Program-made: the position numbers and the translations under genes
Part shown: one piece after another, positions 24,206 through 32,916 of the stretch
How the letters are laid out: every line of letters begins with the position of its first letter
Position numbering within the stretch: position 1 is the first letter of the stretch
From: UBA6898 sp964463135
Lineage (GTDB): Bacteria > Nitrospirota > Thermodesulfovibrionia > Thermodesulfovibrionales > UBA6898
Direction of reading: 5' to 3'
Length of the DNA stretch: 64,000 nt
NCBI GenBank assembly: GCA_964463135.1
Contig: CAYXBA010000002.1
Coordinates: 248,001 to 312,000 of the forward strand
The notes under the pieces: generated by a model
What the model was told of the DNA's origin: nothing
The model's input: the letters and a program-made list of their open reading frames with translations, nothing else
Databases searched by the model: none

Positions 24206-24949
24206 ATGAAAAATGAAGATTTTGAACAGACCCTTGTGCTTATAAAGCCGGATGCTCTTAAGAACTCACTGACAGGATATGTTCTTTCCCAACTTTCTGA
24301 GTTCCACACCGGTCTCCGCTTTGCCGGGACCAAGATCGTCTATGTCAATAGTCTGCTGGCTGAGGAGCATTATGCTGAACATCGCGGAAAGGTTTTTTTC
24401 CCCTCCCTGCTGGAATATATCATGGGACAGTTGCATTATCCCGGAGAGCCGTGGAAGAGGCGTGTAATAGCACTGGTATACCAGGGTCCTGATGCCGTGC
24501 AGAAGATACGTGATATCTGTGGTCCGACGAATCCGCACATTGCGAGGGAAAATAAACCGGGATGCATCAGGTCCTTGGGAACACTCGTTCCTCTTAAGGA
24601 TGAGGCCGGAAATGTGGTCGGTGAGCGTATGGACAACCTCATTCATGCTTCAGCGGTTGCTCAGGATGCTGAACGCGAGATCAAGCTCTGGTTCAGGCCT
24701 ACCGATATACCTCCCTTTATGAGAGCCTATTCTGCAGAAATAAACGATGCGTTTTACTATTACGCCGGCAACCGGCTTCTGACGAAGCATGAACCGGGAA
24801 GTGTCTGTCTTCTCGCTCCCGGCGACCTGGCCTGGAAAAGTGATCTCGATGCTCTTCGTGCGCTGGAGAAGGGATTGCCTGCCTCGGTCTCCCTCGGTTC
24901 CATTGCTGCCAAGTATCTCATGAACACCGAAAAAAGTTCCTCAGAATAA
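24206..24949 (+). CDS. Nucleoside diphosphate kinase-like protein with C-terminal extension
   Basis: A 247-residue protein whose first ~185 residues match nucleoside diphosphate kinase: TLVLIKPDALKNSL, the NPHIARENKPGCIRSLGT segment and DNLIHASAVAQDAEREIKLW, where the His aligns with the phosphorylated His of NxxHGSDS. There are insertions in the middle compared with the usual 140-150 residue enzyme, and about 60 extra residues at the end. CTGGAGG sits 8 nt before the ATG. It may still make NTPs, but variant residues (HAS in place of HGS) leave this open. A hairpin without T run (24980-25009) follows. Confidence 0.78.
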   Translation: MKNEDFEQTLVLIKPDALKNSLTGYVLSQLSEFHTGLRFAGTKIVYVNSLLAEEHYAEHRGKVFFPSLLEYIMGQLHYPGEPWKRRVIALVYQGPDAVQKIRDICGPTNPHIARENKPGCIRSLGTLVPLKDEAGNVVGERMDNLIHASAVAQDAEREIKLWFRPTDIPPFMRAYSAEINDAFYYYAGNRLLTKHEPGSVCLLAPGDLAWKSDLDALRALEKGLPASVSLGSIAAKYLMNTEKSSSE

Positions 24950-24979
24950 TAATTCTTCTTTTCTGCTGACCGCCATGAT

Positions 24980-25009
24980 GGATGCGGGCATGTCATGACG
25001 CCCGTATCC
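24980..25009 (+). promoter_or_regulatory. Hairpin after the NDP kinase-like gene
   Basis: GGATGCGGGC and GCCCGTATCC form a 10-bp stem with one G-T pair and a 10-nt loop, 30 nt past the stop. No T run follows, so it is at best a weak terminator or RNA-stabilising hairpin. Confidence 0.45.
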
Positions 25010-25099
25010 GTAAGGCCTTTCACTCGTATCACCCTGCATATATGGCCGTGATCGCCGCATTGTGTCCTGCGCATAACCCCTTGCGAAATAAAGCATTTA

Positions 25100-25129
25100 T
25101 TGACAATCAGCAGATGAACACAGTAAAAT
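25100..25129 (+). promoter_or_regulatory. Sigma-70-type promoter of clpC
   Basis: TTGACA (25100-25105), an 18-bp spacer and TAAAAT (25124-25129) lie 38 nt before the clpC start. A good ribosome-binding site AAAGGAG follows (25154-25160). No CIRCE or heat-shock sigma motif was noticed. Confidence 0.75.
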
Positions 25130-25166
25130 TTAATAAGAAGAAAAAGGCTCTCTAAAGGAGTTATAC

Positions 25167-27608
25167 ATGTTTGAGAAATTTACAGAACGCGGTAGAAAGG
25201 TGATCATCTTTGCAAAGGAAGAAGCAGAGAAGCGCCAGAATGATTACCTTGGGACAGAGCACCTTCTTCTGGCAATACTGAGAGAGGAAGATGGATTGCC
25301 CGTTGCCATCCTGAAGAAAATGGGCTTGACCATAGAGGAACTGCGGATGGAGATCGAAAGAAATCTGCCTGCAGGCATGAATCTCCTCAGCTTTGGCGAT
25401 ATCCCCTTTACGCCTCGGGCGAAGAAAGTCCTTGAACTGGCAGTTGAAGAAGCGAGACTGCTCGGCCATAACTACATAGGGAGCGAGCACCTGCTTCTGG
25501 GCCTCATTCGTGAAGATGAGGGGATCGCAGGCAAGATCCTTCGCAACCTGGGGGCCAATCTCCTTGGCGCCCGTCAGCTCACGATCAATCTCTCGATGAA
25601 GTCTTATGTTCAGGCACGTGAGAAGAAGAGCAGCACCCCTGCTCTTGATGAATTCGGCAGGGACCTGACCATGCTTGCAAAAGAGAACCGGCTGGATCCC
25701 GTGATCGGCAGGGAAGATGAGATAGAGCGGCTGCTCCAGGTGCTCGGCAGAAGGATCAAGAATAACCCGGTTATCATCGGAGAGCCGGGTGTCGGAAAGA
25801 CCGCGATCGTTGAAGGGCTCTGCCAGCGTGTAGTGTCGGGCGATGTCCCGGAGACGCTTATCGGCAAAAGGATCATTTCTCTTGATCTCGGTGCGCTGAT
25901 CGCCGGCACAAAATACCGGGGCCAGTTTGAAGAGCGGCTTAAGATAGTCATGAAGGAGATCGCACAGGCGAACAATGTCATCCTCTTTATCGATGAACTG
26001 CATACCCTGATCGGAGCCGGCGCTGCAGAGGGCTCTATTGATGCGTCCAGCATGCTGAAACCTGCTCTGTCCCGCGGCGAGATCCAGTGCATCGGGGCAA
26101 CTACCCCTGACGAGTACAGAAAGTATATCCAGAAGGACCGGGCGCTTGAACGCAGATTCCAGCCCATACAGGTTCAGCCTCCTGATGTGAATACGACCGT
26201 AGATATTCTTGCAGGATTGAAGTCCCGCTATGAGGCCCACCATAAAGTAAAAATAGCGCCGGAGGCGTTGAGCTCATCCGCCAAACTGTCTGACCGCTAT
26301 ATTCAGGACAGATTTCTGCCGGACAAAGCTATCGATGTGATCGATGAAACAGGAGCACGTATCAAGCTGAAGCGGCTCACACCGCCCTTTGAACTTAAAG
26401 ATCTTGAATACCGCCTCAACAGGCTCTCAAAGGAGAAGAATTTATATATCAAGCTCCACGACCTTGAAAAAGCATCTGCGGTCCGTATCGATGAAGACAA
26501 GCTCAAGAAGCTTTACGAACAGATGCAGAACTCCTGGAAGGAGCGCCTCAGCAGAGAAATACCGGTAATGAATGAAGATGACGTTGCCTATACCGTTGCG
26601 AAGATGACCGGCATCCCGATTGTCAAGATAGAAGAACGGGAATCCGACAAGCTTATCAGAATGGAAGACGAACTGCACCATCGCATCATTGCACAGGAAG
26701 AGGCGATCAGAGCGGTGTCGCGCGCTATCAGGCGGTCGAGGGCCGGACTGAAGAGTATCAGGCGTCCGATAGGTTCCTTCTTCTTCCTTGGTCCTACCGG
26801 CGTAGGGAAGACCGAGCTGGCAAAGGCTCTTGCGGAATTCATGTTCAACGATGAAAGCGCTCTTATTAAAATTGACATGTCCGAGTACATGGAGCGGTTT
26901 AATGTTTCCAAATTGACGGGCGCACCTCCCGGCTATGTCGGATACGAAGAAGGCGGCATGCTCACCGAGCGGGTCAGAAAAAAACCCTATGCGGTCATCC
27001 TGTTCGATGAGATAGAAAAGGCCCATCCTGACGTCTTCAATATGCTGCTGCAGGTCCTGGACGAAGGCGTACTGACGGACAATTTTGGAAGAAAGGTCGA
27101 TTTCAGAAATACGCTGATCATCATGACCTCAAACCTCGGCGCGAGAATCATTGAAAAGGCGACACCGCTCGGATTCCAGCGGCACGAAGCTGCTGATCTT
27201 TATGATACTATCAAGGACAATGTCCTGAGCGAATTGAAAAAGACCTTTAATCCGGAATTTCTGAACCGCGTTGATGATATTGTGGTATTCCATCCGCTGA
27301 ACAAGGAACATCTCCTTTCCGTCATCGACCTGCTTGTGGAGGAGATGAATAAAGAGCTTATTGACCAGGAGTTGGTCGTGGAGTTGTCCCCGGAAGTCAA
27401 AGAGTGGCTTCTGGACAAACATTACAAGCCCTCGTATGGAGCCCGCCCAATGAGAAGAGCGCTTCAGCGGGAGATCGAGGATACCCTGTCCGAGGAGATC
27501 TTGAAGGGCAACTTCAAAGGCGGACATAAAATTAAGGTGCTGCTGGAGGCCGGAATGCCGGTATTTGTCATTGCGGATGAAGCATCTGTCCTCTCGGGGG
27601 TTAATTAA
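25167..27608 (+). CDS. clpC: ATP-dependent Clp protease ATP-binding subunit ClpC
   Basis: An 813-residue Hsp100 unfoldase that feeds proteins to ClpP. It has two N-terminal Clp repeats (about 1-145), a first AAA+ module with Walker A GEPGVGKT at 205-212 and Walker B ILFIDELHT, a short middle domain with a UVR-like helix pair (about 410-460), and a second AAA+ module with GPTGVGKTEL and VILFDEIEKAHPD. The short middle domain separates it from ClpB. No clpP, mcsA/mcsB or ctsR gene is near. It has its own promoter; a TlpA-like lipoprotein gene follows 6 nt downstream. Confidence 0.95.
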   Translation: MFEKFTERGRKVIIFAKEEAEKRQNDYLGTEHLLLAILREEDGLPVAILKKMGLTIEELRMEIERNLPAGMNLLSFGDIPFTPRAKKVLELAVEEARLLGHNYIGSEHLLLGLIREDEGIAGKILRNLGANLLGARQLTINLSMKSYVQAREKKSSTPALDEFGRDLTMLAKENRLDPVIGREDEIERLLQVLGRRIKNNPVIIGEPGVGKTAIVEGLCQRVVSGDVPETLIGKRIISLDLGALIAGTKYRGQFEERLKIVMKEIAQANNVILFIDELHTLIGAGAAEGSIDASSMLKPALSRGEIQCIGATTPDEYRKYIQKDRALERRFQPIQVQPPDVNTTVDILAGLKSRYEAHHKVKIAPEALSSSAKLSDRYIQDRFLPDKAIDVIDETGARIKLKRLTPPFELKDLEYRLNRLSKEKNLYIKLHDLEKASAVRIDEDKLKKLYEQMQNSWKERLSREIPVMNEDDVAYTVAKMTGIPIVKIEERESDKLIRMEDELHHRIIAQEEAIRAVSRAIRRSRAGLKSIRRPIGSFFFLGPTGVGKTELAKALAEFMFNDESALIKIDMSEYMERFNVSKLTGAPPGYVGYEEGGMLTERVRKKPYAVILFDEIEKAHPDVFNMLLQVLDEGVLTDNFGRKVDFRNTLIIMTSNLGARIIEKATPLGFQRHEAADLYDTIKDNVLSELKKTFNPEFLNRVDDIVVFHPLNKEHLLSVIDLLVEEMNKELIDQELVVELSPEVKEWLLDKHYKPSYGARPMRRALQREIEDTLSEEILKGNFKGGHKIKVLLEAGMPVFVIADEASVLSGVN

Positions 27609-27614
27609 ATAGGT

Positions 27615-28148
27615 ATGCGAGATCCTATGAATAGCGTTATCCGTGTCATTGTTATGCTTTTTCTTATGGGAACAACAGTTCTTTTTGTCGCCTGTGCACA
27701 GAAAACAACTGAGGTGGCCAAAGGAAATTCAGCTCCGAAACTGGATGTCCGGAATGTCAGCACCGGGCAGACGTTAGATATCTCTCAGCTTAAGGGTAAG
27801 GTCGTTTTTGTTAATTTCTGGGCATCCTGGTGCATGCCGTGCAAGGAAGAGATGCCTTCGATCGAAGCGCTGCACCGGGACTTGCTGAAGAACGACAAAT
27901 TCCTCATGGTCACAATTCTTTACAAAGACGATGCAAAAACGGGAAGTGACTATATGAAGGCAAACGGCTATACCTTCCCGCTGTTCACCGATAATGATGG
28001 CATTTCGGCCAAACAGTACGGCGTTACCGGTGTTCCGGAAACATATCTCATCGATAAACAGGGGGCACTGAGAAAACGCATAATCGGTCCCGCAGACTGG
28101 AATTCATCTGAAGCAAAGGCTTACATCAACGCAATGCTCTCTGAATAA
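27615..28148 (+). CDS. TlpA/ResA-like thiol-disulfide lipoprotein
   Basis: A 177-residue thioredoxin-fold protein with an N-terminal hydrophobic segment ending in a lipobox-like LFVACAQ, so it is probably anchored to the membrane facing the periplasm. The redox motif is FWASWCMPCKEEMPS; the cis-proline lies in GVTGVPETYLID. Such proteins reduce or transfer disulfides, for instance in cytochrome c maturation; the partner here is unknown. A second ATG at 27627 is possible. The following DUF4416 gene overlaps its stop by 1 nt. Confidence 0.85.
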   Translation: MRDPMNSVIRVIVMLFLMGTTVLFVACAQKTTEVAKGNSAPKLDVRNVSTGQTLDISQLKGKVVFVNFWASWCMPCKEEMPSIEALHRDLLKNDKFLMVTILYKDDAKTGSDYMKANGYTFPLFTDNDGISAKQYGVTGVPETYLIDKQGALRKRIIGPADWNSSEAKAYINAMLSE

Positions 28149-28720
28149 TGGGAACCCCCCACCCCCCGGAAAAAGCGCTTCTCTTCATGGCGCTCCTCTT
28201 TGCCAGCACTGAGACTGCGGACGCAGTGCTGCCGGTCTTGGAAGGACGTTTTGGCGATATCCTGATGGAAACCCCTGCAGGCAGCTGGAGCCACTCGCAT
28301 TATTATGATAGAGAACTTGGAACTCCGGTGCTGAGACGCTTTATCTTTTTTCGCAGTCTTTTTGACGCTGCATTGCTCCCGGATATTAAACTCGAGACAA
28401 ATGGACTTGAAGATGCCTTCTCTCTGGACGGAAAAAGAAGGATCAACATTGATCCGGGATATGTCACGTCGTCCAAGGTGGTGCTTGCATCAGCCAAAGA
28501 CTATTCACACAGACTCTATCTCGGCAAGGGGATCTATGGGGAGCTGGCGCTGTACTTTCAGGGGAACAGGTTCAATCCGATGCACTACACCTATCAGGAT
28601 TACAAGGATGCGAAGGGTCTGGCAATGTTTGAAGGGGCGAGAAGGGAACTGAAGAAGTTGACCGGACGTGTCAGACCAGCACCAGATTATCGCGATGGAT
28701 CGCTTCGTCTGAATATTTAA
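28148..28720 (+). CDS. DUF4416 family protein
   Basis: A 190-residue protein of unknown function that matches the DUF4416 pattern: FGDILMETPAGSWSHSHYYD, RRFIFFRSLFD, IKLETNGLEDAF, RRINIDPGYVTSSKVVLAS, KDYSHRLYLGKGIYGE and the aromatic end HYTYQDYKD. The start ATG overlaps the previous stop (TAATG). The last 50 nt overlap the end of proB on the other strand. Confidence 0.85.
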   Translation: MGTPHPPEKALLFMALLFASTETADAVLPVLEGRFGDILMETPAGSWSHSHYYDRELGTPVLRRFIFFRSLFDAALLPDIKLETNGLEDAFSLDGKRRINIDPGYVTSSKVVLASAKDYSHRLYLGKGIYGELALYFQGNRFNPMHYTYQDYKDAKGLAMFEGARRELKKLTGRVRPAPDYRDGSLRLNI

Positions 28721-29768
28721 ACCCGAGAATATCTTCTATTTCACCGGTCTTTTTCCCCATGATCTTCTTCAGATCAGCGGATGAATAATTGATCAGCCCT
28801 TTGGCTACTTTTTTGCCCCCGGGAGACAGACAATAGACCGAATCTCCGATTTCAAAGGTGCCTTCTATCGAGACAATGCCGGTGGGAAGCAGGCTCTTGT
28901 TGCCCTCCCTGAGAGCTATGACAGCCCCTTCATCAATGATAACGCTCCCCTTTGGACGACTGCTGTACGCGATCCATCCTTTTCGCTGCGACAACCTGTC
29001 CTTGCGGGGCCTGAAGCAGGTTCCGTGATGCTGCCCATGAACCGCAGGGATAAGCAGTCCCGGCTTTTTGCCATTGATAATGGTTACCGCAATGCCGTGC
29101 GCCGTGGCCTTCCCGGCTGCAAGCACCTTTGAGTACATTCCCCCGGTCCCTACACTGCTTCCCGCTCCTCCTGCCAATTGTTGCACGTCCCTTGTTATCT
29201 CTTCCACATACGGGATGATCTGCGCCTGCGGATCTTTTTTCGGATCGTCCTCATAGAGTCCGTCCACATCAGAAAGAATAAAAAGATGCTCGGCATCGAT
29301 CATGATCGAGACCAGAGCTGCAAGGTTATCATTATCGCCGAACTTTATCTCGTCCGTTGTGACGGTGTCATTTTCATTGATCACCGGGATAATCCCGTAT
29401 GAGAGCAGGGTCATCAGCGTGTTTTTGGCATTGATATATTTTTTTCTGTCTGCAAAATCTTCCCGTGTCAGGAGCACCTGGGCGACTTTCCTGGCATTGC
29501 CGGCAAAGGCCTTTTCATAAGCCCACATCAGACTGCTCTGTCCGACAGCGGCTGCAGCCTGCTTAAATCTGATATCCGTGGGCTTTGTCTTCATGCCGAG
29601 CTTTTTCATGCCGGCGGCAACAGCACCCGATGATACGATGACCACCTCGCTGCCTTCAGAAGCGATGCCCGATATCTCACCCGAGATACGGTCGATCATG
29701 GCTGTATCCAGACCTTCATCGGCAGATGCGACGATATTGCTTCCTATTTTAGCGACTATCCGTCTCAA
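28671..29768 (-). CDS. proB: Glutamate 5-kinase
   Basis: A 365-residue enzyme that phosphorylates glutamate in the first step of proline synthesis. The amino-acid kinase domain shows RIVAKIGSNIVAS, VIVSSGAVAAGMKKLG, IPVINENDTVTTDEIKFGDND, LFILSDVDGLYEDDP and GTGGMYSKVLAAGKATAHG. The last 100 residues form a PUA domain (KGSVIIDEGAVIALREG, KVAKGLINYSSADLKKIMG). Length is normal. It overlaps the end of obgE by 20 nt, and the end of the convergent DUF4416 gene by 50 nt. No proA is in the window. Confidence 0.96.
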   Translation of the reverse strand: MRRIVAKIGSNIVASADEGLDTAMIDRISGEISGIASEGSEVVIVSSGAVAAGMKKLGMKTKPTDIRFKQAAAAVGQSSLMWAYEKAFAGNARKVAQVLLTREDFADRKKYINAKNTLMTLLSYGIIPVINENDTVTTDEIKFGDNDNLAALVSIMIDAEHLFILSDVDGLYEDDPKKDPQAQIIPYVEEITRDVQQLAGGAGSSVGTGGMYSKVLAAGKATAHGIAVTIINGKKPGLLIPAVHGQHHGTCFRPRKDRLSQRKGWIAYSSRPKGSVIIDEGAVIALREGNKSLLPTGIVSIEGTFEIGDSVYCLSPGGKKVAKGLINYSSADLKKIMGKKTGEIEDILGFKYSDEAIHRDNLVLV

Positions 29769-30777
29769 CCTCTTCCCGCTCCCTCATGAGGACATCCCCG
29801 AGATACTTGAGCAGCTTCCGTGTTCCCTCTCTTGTGACTGCAGAGATCGCAAAAAAATCAATACGATTAGTTTTGCAATATTCCCTCAGCATGTCAAGTT
29901 TCGCGGGATCAGACGCTGCATCGAGTTTTGATGCAACAACCGCATGCTTCTTTGCTATGAGCGCATCGCTGTAAAGATTCAACTCCTGGCTGATCTTCTG
30001 GTACTGCTCTATGGGGTCTGCCGCAGACATGTCAGAAATGTCAATAAGATGAAGGAATATCCTTGTGCGTTCAATATGCCGCAGAAACTGAAAACCGAGC
30101 CCCGCCCCCTTATGGGCTCCCTCTATCAGGCCGGGTATGTCGGCAACCACAAAGCTCGTATAGTCGCCGAACTTTACCACGCCGAGATTGGGAACAAGAG
30201 TGGTAAACGGGTAGTCAGCAATCTTCGGGCGGGCTGAAGAAATAACCGATATGAGGGTAGACTTGCCGGCATTTGGCAGGCCGACCAGTCCGACGTCGGC
30301 GAGAAGTTTCAGTTCAAGGATTAACTGCTTCTCTTCACCGTCCTCACCGGGCTGTGCAAAGCGCGGCACCTGGCGTGTGGCCGTTGCAAAGTGCTGATTG
30401 CCCTGACCGCCTCTTCCGCCGCGCGCAGAGATGAACTCCTGGGAATCCTCAACAAGATCGGCGATGACCGAGCCGGTTTCCTTGTCCTTGATCACGGTTC
30501 CCAGAGGCACCGGAATGACAAGATCTTCACCATCTCTGCCGTGCATTCTTGATCCCATGCCGTGCTGACCCTTTATTGCCCGGTACTCACGCCGATACCT
30601 GAAGTCCAGCAGCGTGTTCAGGTCCTTTGAAGCACGAAATATGACATGACCACCCCTGCCGCCGTCACCTCCGTCAGGACCTCCCCGGGGAACGTATTTC
30701 TCCCGCCGAAAGCTGACACATCCGCGCCCTCCTCTTCCAGCCTGCACATATATCTCTGCATAATCGACGAACTTCAT
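29749..30777 (-). CDS. obgE: GTPase ObgE/CgtA
   Basis: A 342-residue ribosome-associated Obg GTPase involved in large-subunit assembly and stress control. The glycine-rich Obg fold begins MKFVDYAEIYVQAGRGGRG and continues with GGDGGRGGHVIF; the G domain has GLPNAGKSTLIS, DIPGLIEGAHKGAGLG and a divergent NKxD (VVASKLDAA). Family members start at MKFVD, so the ATG at 30777 is used; an upstream in-frame GTG abuts an AGGAGG with no spacing. A strong terminator hairpin lies just before the start codon. Confidence 0.95.
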   Translation of the reverse strand: MKFVDYAEIYVQAGRGGRGCVSFRREKYVPRGGPDGGDGGRGGHVIFRASKDLNTLLDFRYRREYRAIKGQHGMGSRMHGRDGEDLVIPVPLGTVIKDKETGSVIADLVEDSQEFISARGGRGGQGNQHFATATRQVPRFAQPGEDGEEKQLILELKLLADVGLVGLPNAGKSTLISVISSARPKIADYPFTTLVPNLGVVKFGDYTSFVVADIPGLIEGAHKGAGLGFQFLRHIERTRIFLHLIDISDMSAADPIEQYQKISQELNLYSDALIAKKHAVVASKLDAASDPAKLDMLREYCKTNRIDFFAISAVTREGTRKLLKYLGDVLMREREEVETDSR

Positions 30778-30780
30778 CTG

Positions 30781-30812
30781 AAAATAAAAAAGGCAGATGT
30801 AAATCTGCCTTT
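30781..30812 (-). terminator. Terminator/attenuator between rpmA and obgE
   Basis: On the minus strand a perfect 10-bp stem (AAAGGCAGAT / ATCTGCCTTT, 4-nt loop) is followed by TTTATTTT, 22 nt after the rpmA stop and only a few nt before the obgE start codon. It should end most ribosomal-protein transcripts before obgE and leave obgE on read-through. Confidence 0.8.
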
Positions 30813-30834
30813 CCACGCCTCCTGAAGACTGGGC

Positions 30835-31098
30835 TTATTGCTGAGCTGCTGGATAAACGCTTATCTTAAGTCTCACGCTGTCTTTTCTCTCGAACTGGAC
30901 AACTCCGTCAATAAGGGAAAAAAGCGTATCATCAGAACCTTTTCCTACATTATTTCCCGGATGGAACTTGGTGCCTCTCTGTCTGACGAGGATGTTACCC
31001 GCCTTGACTATCTGGCCGCCAAACCTCTTTATCCCAAGTCGTTGCGACTGACTATCCCGTCCATTTCTTGAACTGCCAACACCTTTTTTGTGTGCCAT
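30835..31098 (-). CDS. rpmA: Ribosomal protein bL27
   Basis: The 87-residue L27 protein of the large ribosomal subunit, which reaches the peptidyl-transferase centre with its N-terminus. Typical sequence: AHKKGVGSSRNGRDSQSQRL, GIKRFGGQ, AGNILVRQRGTKFHPG. There is no N-terminal extension of the Firmicute type. It follows rplU with a 1-nt gap. Confidence 0.97.
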   Translation of the reverse strand: MAHKKGVGSSRNGRDSQSQRLGIKRFGGQIVKAGNILVRQRGTKFHPGNNVGKGSDDTLFSLIDGVVQFERKDSVRLKISVYPAAQQ

Positions 31099-31099
31099 G

Positions 31100-31417
31100 C
31101 TATCCTCCGACTATGATGTCCTGAATTTTTACGAGAGAGTACGGCTGACGGTGCCCTCTCAGTTTTTTGTGTCCCTTGCGCGGTTTTTTCTTGAAAATAA
31201 TTACTTTCCTGGCCTTATCATCCTTCAGGATCTCCGCACTGACAGACGCGTTCTTTACGTAGGGACTGCCGACCATCGTCGTCTCGTCCTTTGAAACGAG
31301 CAGAACCTTGTCAAAAACGACCTTCCTATCATCCGAAGTCGTCAGTTTCTGTACCCTTATGGTCTCTCCTGGTGTTACCTTTACTTGAAAACCTGCTGCA
31401 TCAATAATTGCGTACAT
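31100..31417 (-). CDS. rplU: Ribosomal protein bL21
   Basis: The 105-residue L21 protein of the large subunit. Typical are MYAIIDAAGFQVKVTPGE at the start and the KKKPRKGHKKLRGHRQPYS RNA-binding segment near the end. Good ribosome-binding site (GGAGGTGAG) upstream. The order rplU-rpmA-obgE-proB is the common bacterial one. Confidence 0.97.
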   Translation of the reverse strand: MYAIIDAAGFQVKVTPGETIRVQKLTTSDDRKVVFDKVLLVSKDETTMVGSPYVKNASVSAEILKDDKARKVIIFKKKPRKGHKKLRGHRQPYSLVKIQDIIVGG

Positions 31418-31442
31418 TATTTGCTCACCTCCGATCAGATAT

Positions 31443-31470
31443 TTAATACCATAAGGGCAGAAAAAGTCAA
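31443..31470 (-). promoter_or_regulatory. Promoter of rplU-rpmA
   Basis: On the minus strand TTGACT (31470-31465), a 16-bp spacer and TATTAA (31448-31443) stand 25 nt before the rplU start codon. Confidence 0.65.
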
Positions 31471-31506
31471 TATTTTCATGGCAGAAACCCGCGGAGCGGA
31501 TGATGA

Positions 31507-32916
31507 TTACAGGAGATATTCTGCGAGGTTTATCTTGTATTTGTTCGGATCCATGGTTTTGCTGATGGAACGCAGGAAGACTTCCTGCGCGTTTTTTTCG
31601 GTCAGATCAACCGTTGTTCCCTTGATCTTGGTCCCTTTGCTGTCGACAATAATCATGACGCGGGGGCGTGCGGGAAATACCTGGTTGCTTTCACAGACCA
31701 GACCCAGTTCCCGAGTGTCAAGCATGACAAGGGTGCCGATCGGATATATGCCGACCATATTGGTGAAGAATTTGAAGAGCAGAGGATCGAGCTGTGTGCC
31801 TGCCCGCTCCATCATGATGCTGAGGGCCTTGTCGGGGGACATGGGGATGCGCGAATAGACCCGTGCGGATGTCATTGCGTCATATTGATCGGAAAGGCTG
31901 ACGATTCGGCTGTACAGCTCAAGTTCCATAGGCTTGCGCACCTTCGGATAGCCGGAAAGGTCGAAATTCATGTGATGTTCAAAGGCAACAATGGCTGACT
32001 TAATGGTAAGGTCATCAAATTTCTTCAGCTTCAGCACGGACTTAAGCCCCCATACTGGATGTTTTCTGATGATCTTCCATTCATCATCGGTAAAATTGGA
32101 GGGCTTGTTCAGTACCTCATTGGGGATCTCCATCTTGCCGACATCATGGAACAATGCCACCATACCCAGTTCGGTCAGCATTTTCCGGTTGAGTCCAAGC
32201 CTCTGGCCAAGCGCTACCGACAAGATGCTCACGTTTACCGAATGATGATACGTGTATTCATCATAATCCTTTATGGCCGTCATGCCAAGCAGCATCTGCT
32301 CCTCTTCGAGGATCTGATCGACCATCGATTCCACTACACGCTTGGCCTTCTTTACATTGACCTTTTCCCCTGCCTTCATCTTATTCATGATTCCGGAGGT
32401 AAAGGAAACGGCATTGAAATAGGTCTTTTTAACCATCTTCCGGACATCATACGAATCCTCTTCAACGACTTTTTGCAGCCGCCCGATACTGATGGACTTA
32501 ATGTCACCCATTTTCTCTTCGAGCGATGTAAAGGGATCCTGCGAGAAACTCGCTCCGATGCATGCCCGTATGAAGGCTTTAATGTCTTCGGATCTGATCT
32601 GGTCCTTAAAAACAACGCTGCCGAGTTCGCGCTTTTTGAACTCTCTTACCAGAAAATCGAAGTTGAGCAGATACTCCATCGAATAGCGTATGCGATAATC
32701 ATTGATGTAAAAGAACTCTCCGCGCAGTTCCAGGGTAATGGCACGTTCTTGTTCAATAAAGGTGTTGAGCATGGCAACGATCCTGCTGATCGATGAAACC
32801 AGGGCAACATTATTTGCATCATGTATCTGGGAGGTGCGCAGCACAACAGAAAGCTGATTGATAAGTTCCTTGGAGTGCTTATGCAGTTCGCGCTCCTGCT
32901 TATTGTCCATGTTCAA
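31507..32916 (-). CDS. HD-GYP domain protein (putative c-di-GMP phosphodiesterase)
   Basis: A 469-residue cytosolic protein. The C-terminal half is an HD-GYP domain: YTYHHSVNVSILSVALG, MVALFHDVGKMEIPNEVL (HD at about 257-258), FEHHMNFDLSGYPKV (degenerate HHExxDGxGYP), and SLSDQYDAMTSARVY. Such proteins hydrolyse cyclic di-GMP or related dinucleotides. The N-terminal ~150 residues form a domain that resembles the N-terminus of the adjacent HEAT-repeat protein (FFYINDYRIRYSMEYL, GSVVFKDQIRSEDIKAFI). Its start overlaps the end of the HEAT gene by 17 nt, so the two are translationally coupled. Confidence 0.9.
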   Translation of the reverse strand: MNMDNKQERELHKHSKELINQLSVVLRTSQIHDANNVALVSSISRIVAMLNTFIEQERAITLELRGEFFYINDYRIRYSMEYLLNFDFLVREFKKRELGSVVFKDQIRSEDIKAFIRACIGASFSQDPFTSLEEKMGDIKSISIGRLQKVVEEDSYDVRKMVKKTYFNAVSFTSGIMNKMKAGEKVNVKKAKRVVESMVDQILEEEQMLLGMTAIKDYDEYTYHHSVNVSILSVALGQRLGLNRKMLTELGMVALFHDVGKMEIPNEVLNKPSNFTDDEWKIIRKHPVWGLKSVLKLKKFDDLTIKSAIVAFEHHMNFDLSGYPKVRKPMELELYSRIVSLSDQYDAMTSARVYSRIPMSPDKALSIMMERAGTQLDPLLFKFFTNMVGIYPIGTLVMLDTRELGLVCESNQVFPARPRVMIIVDSKGTKIKGTTVDLTEKNAQEVFLRSISKTMDPNKYKINLAEYLL

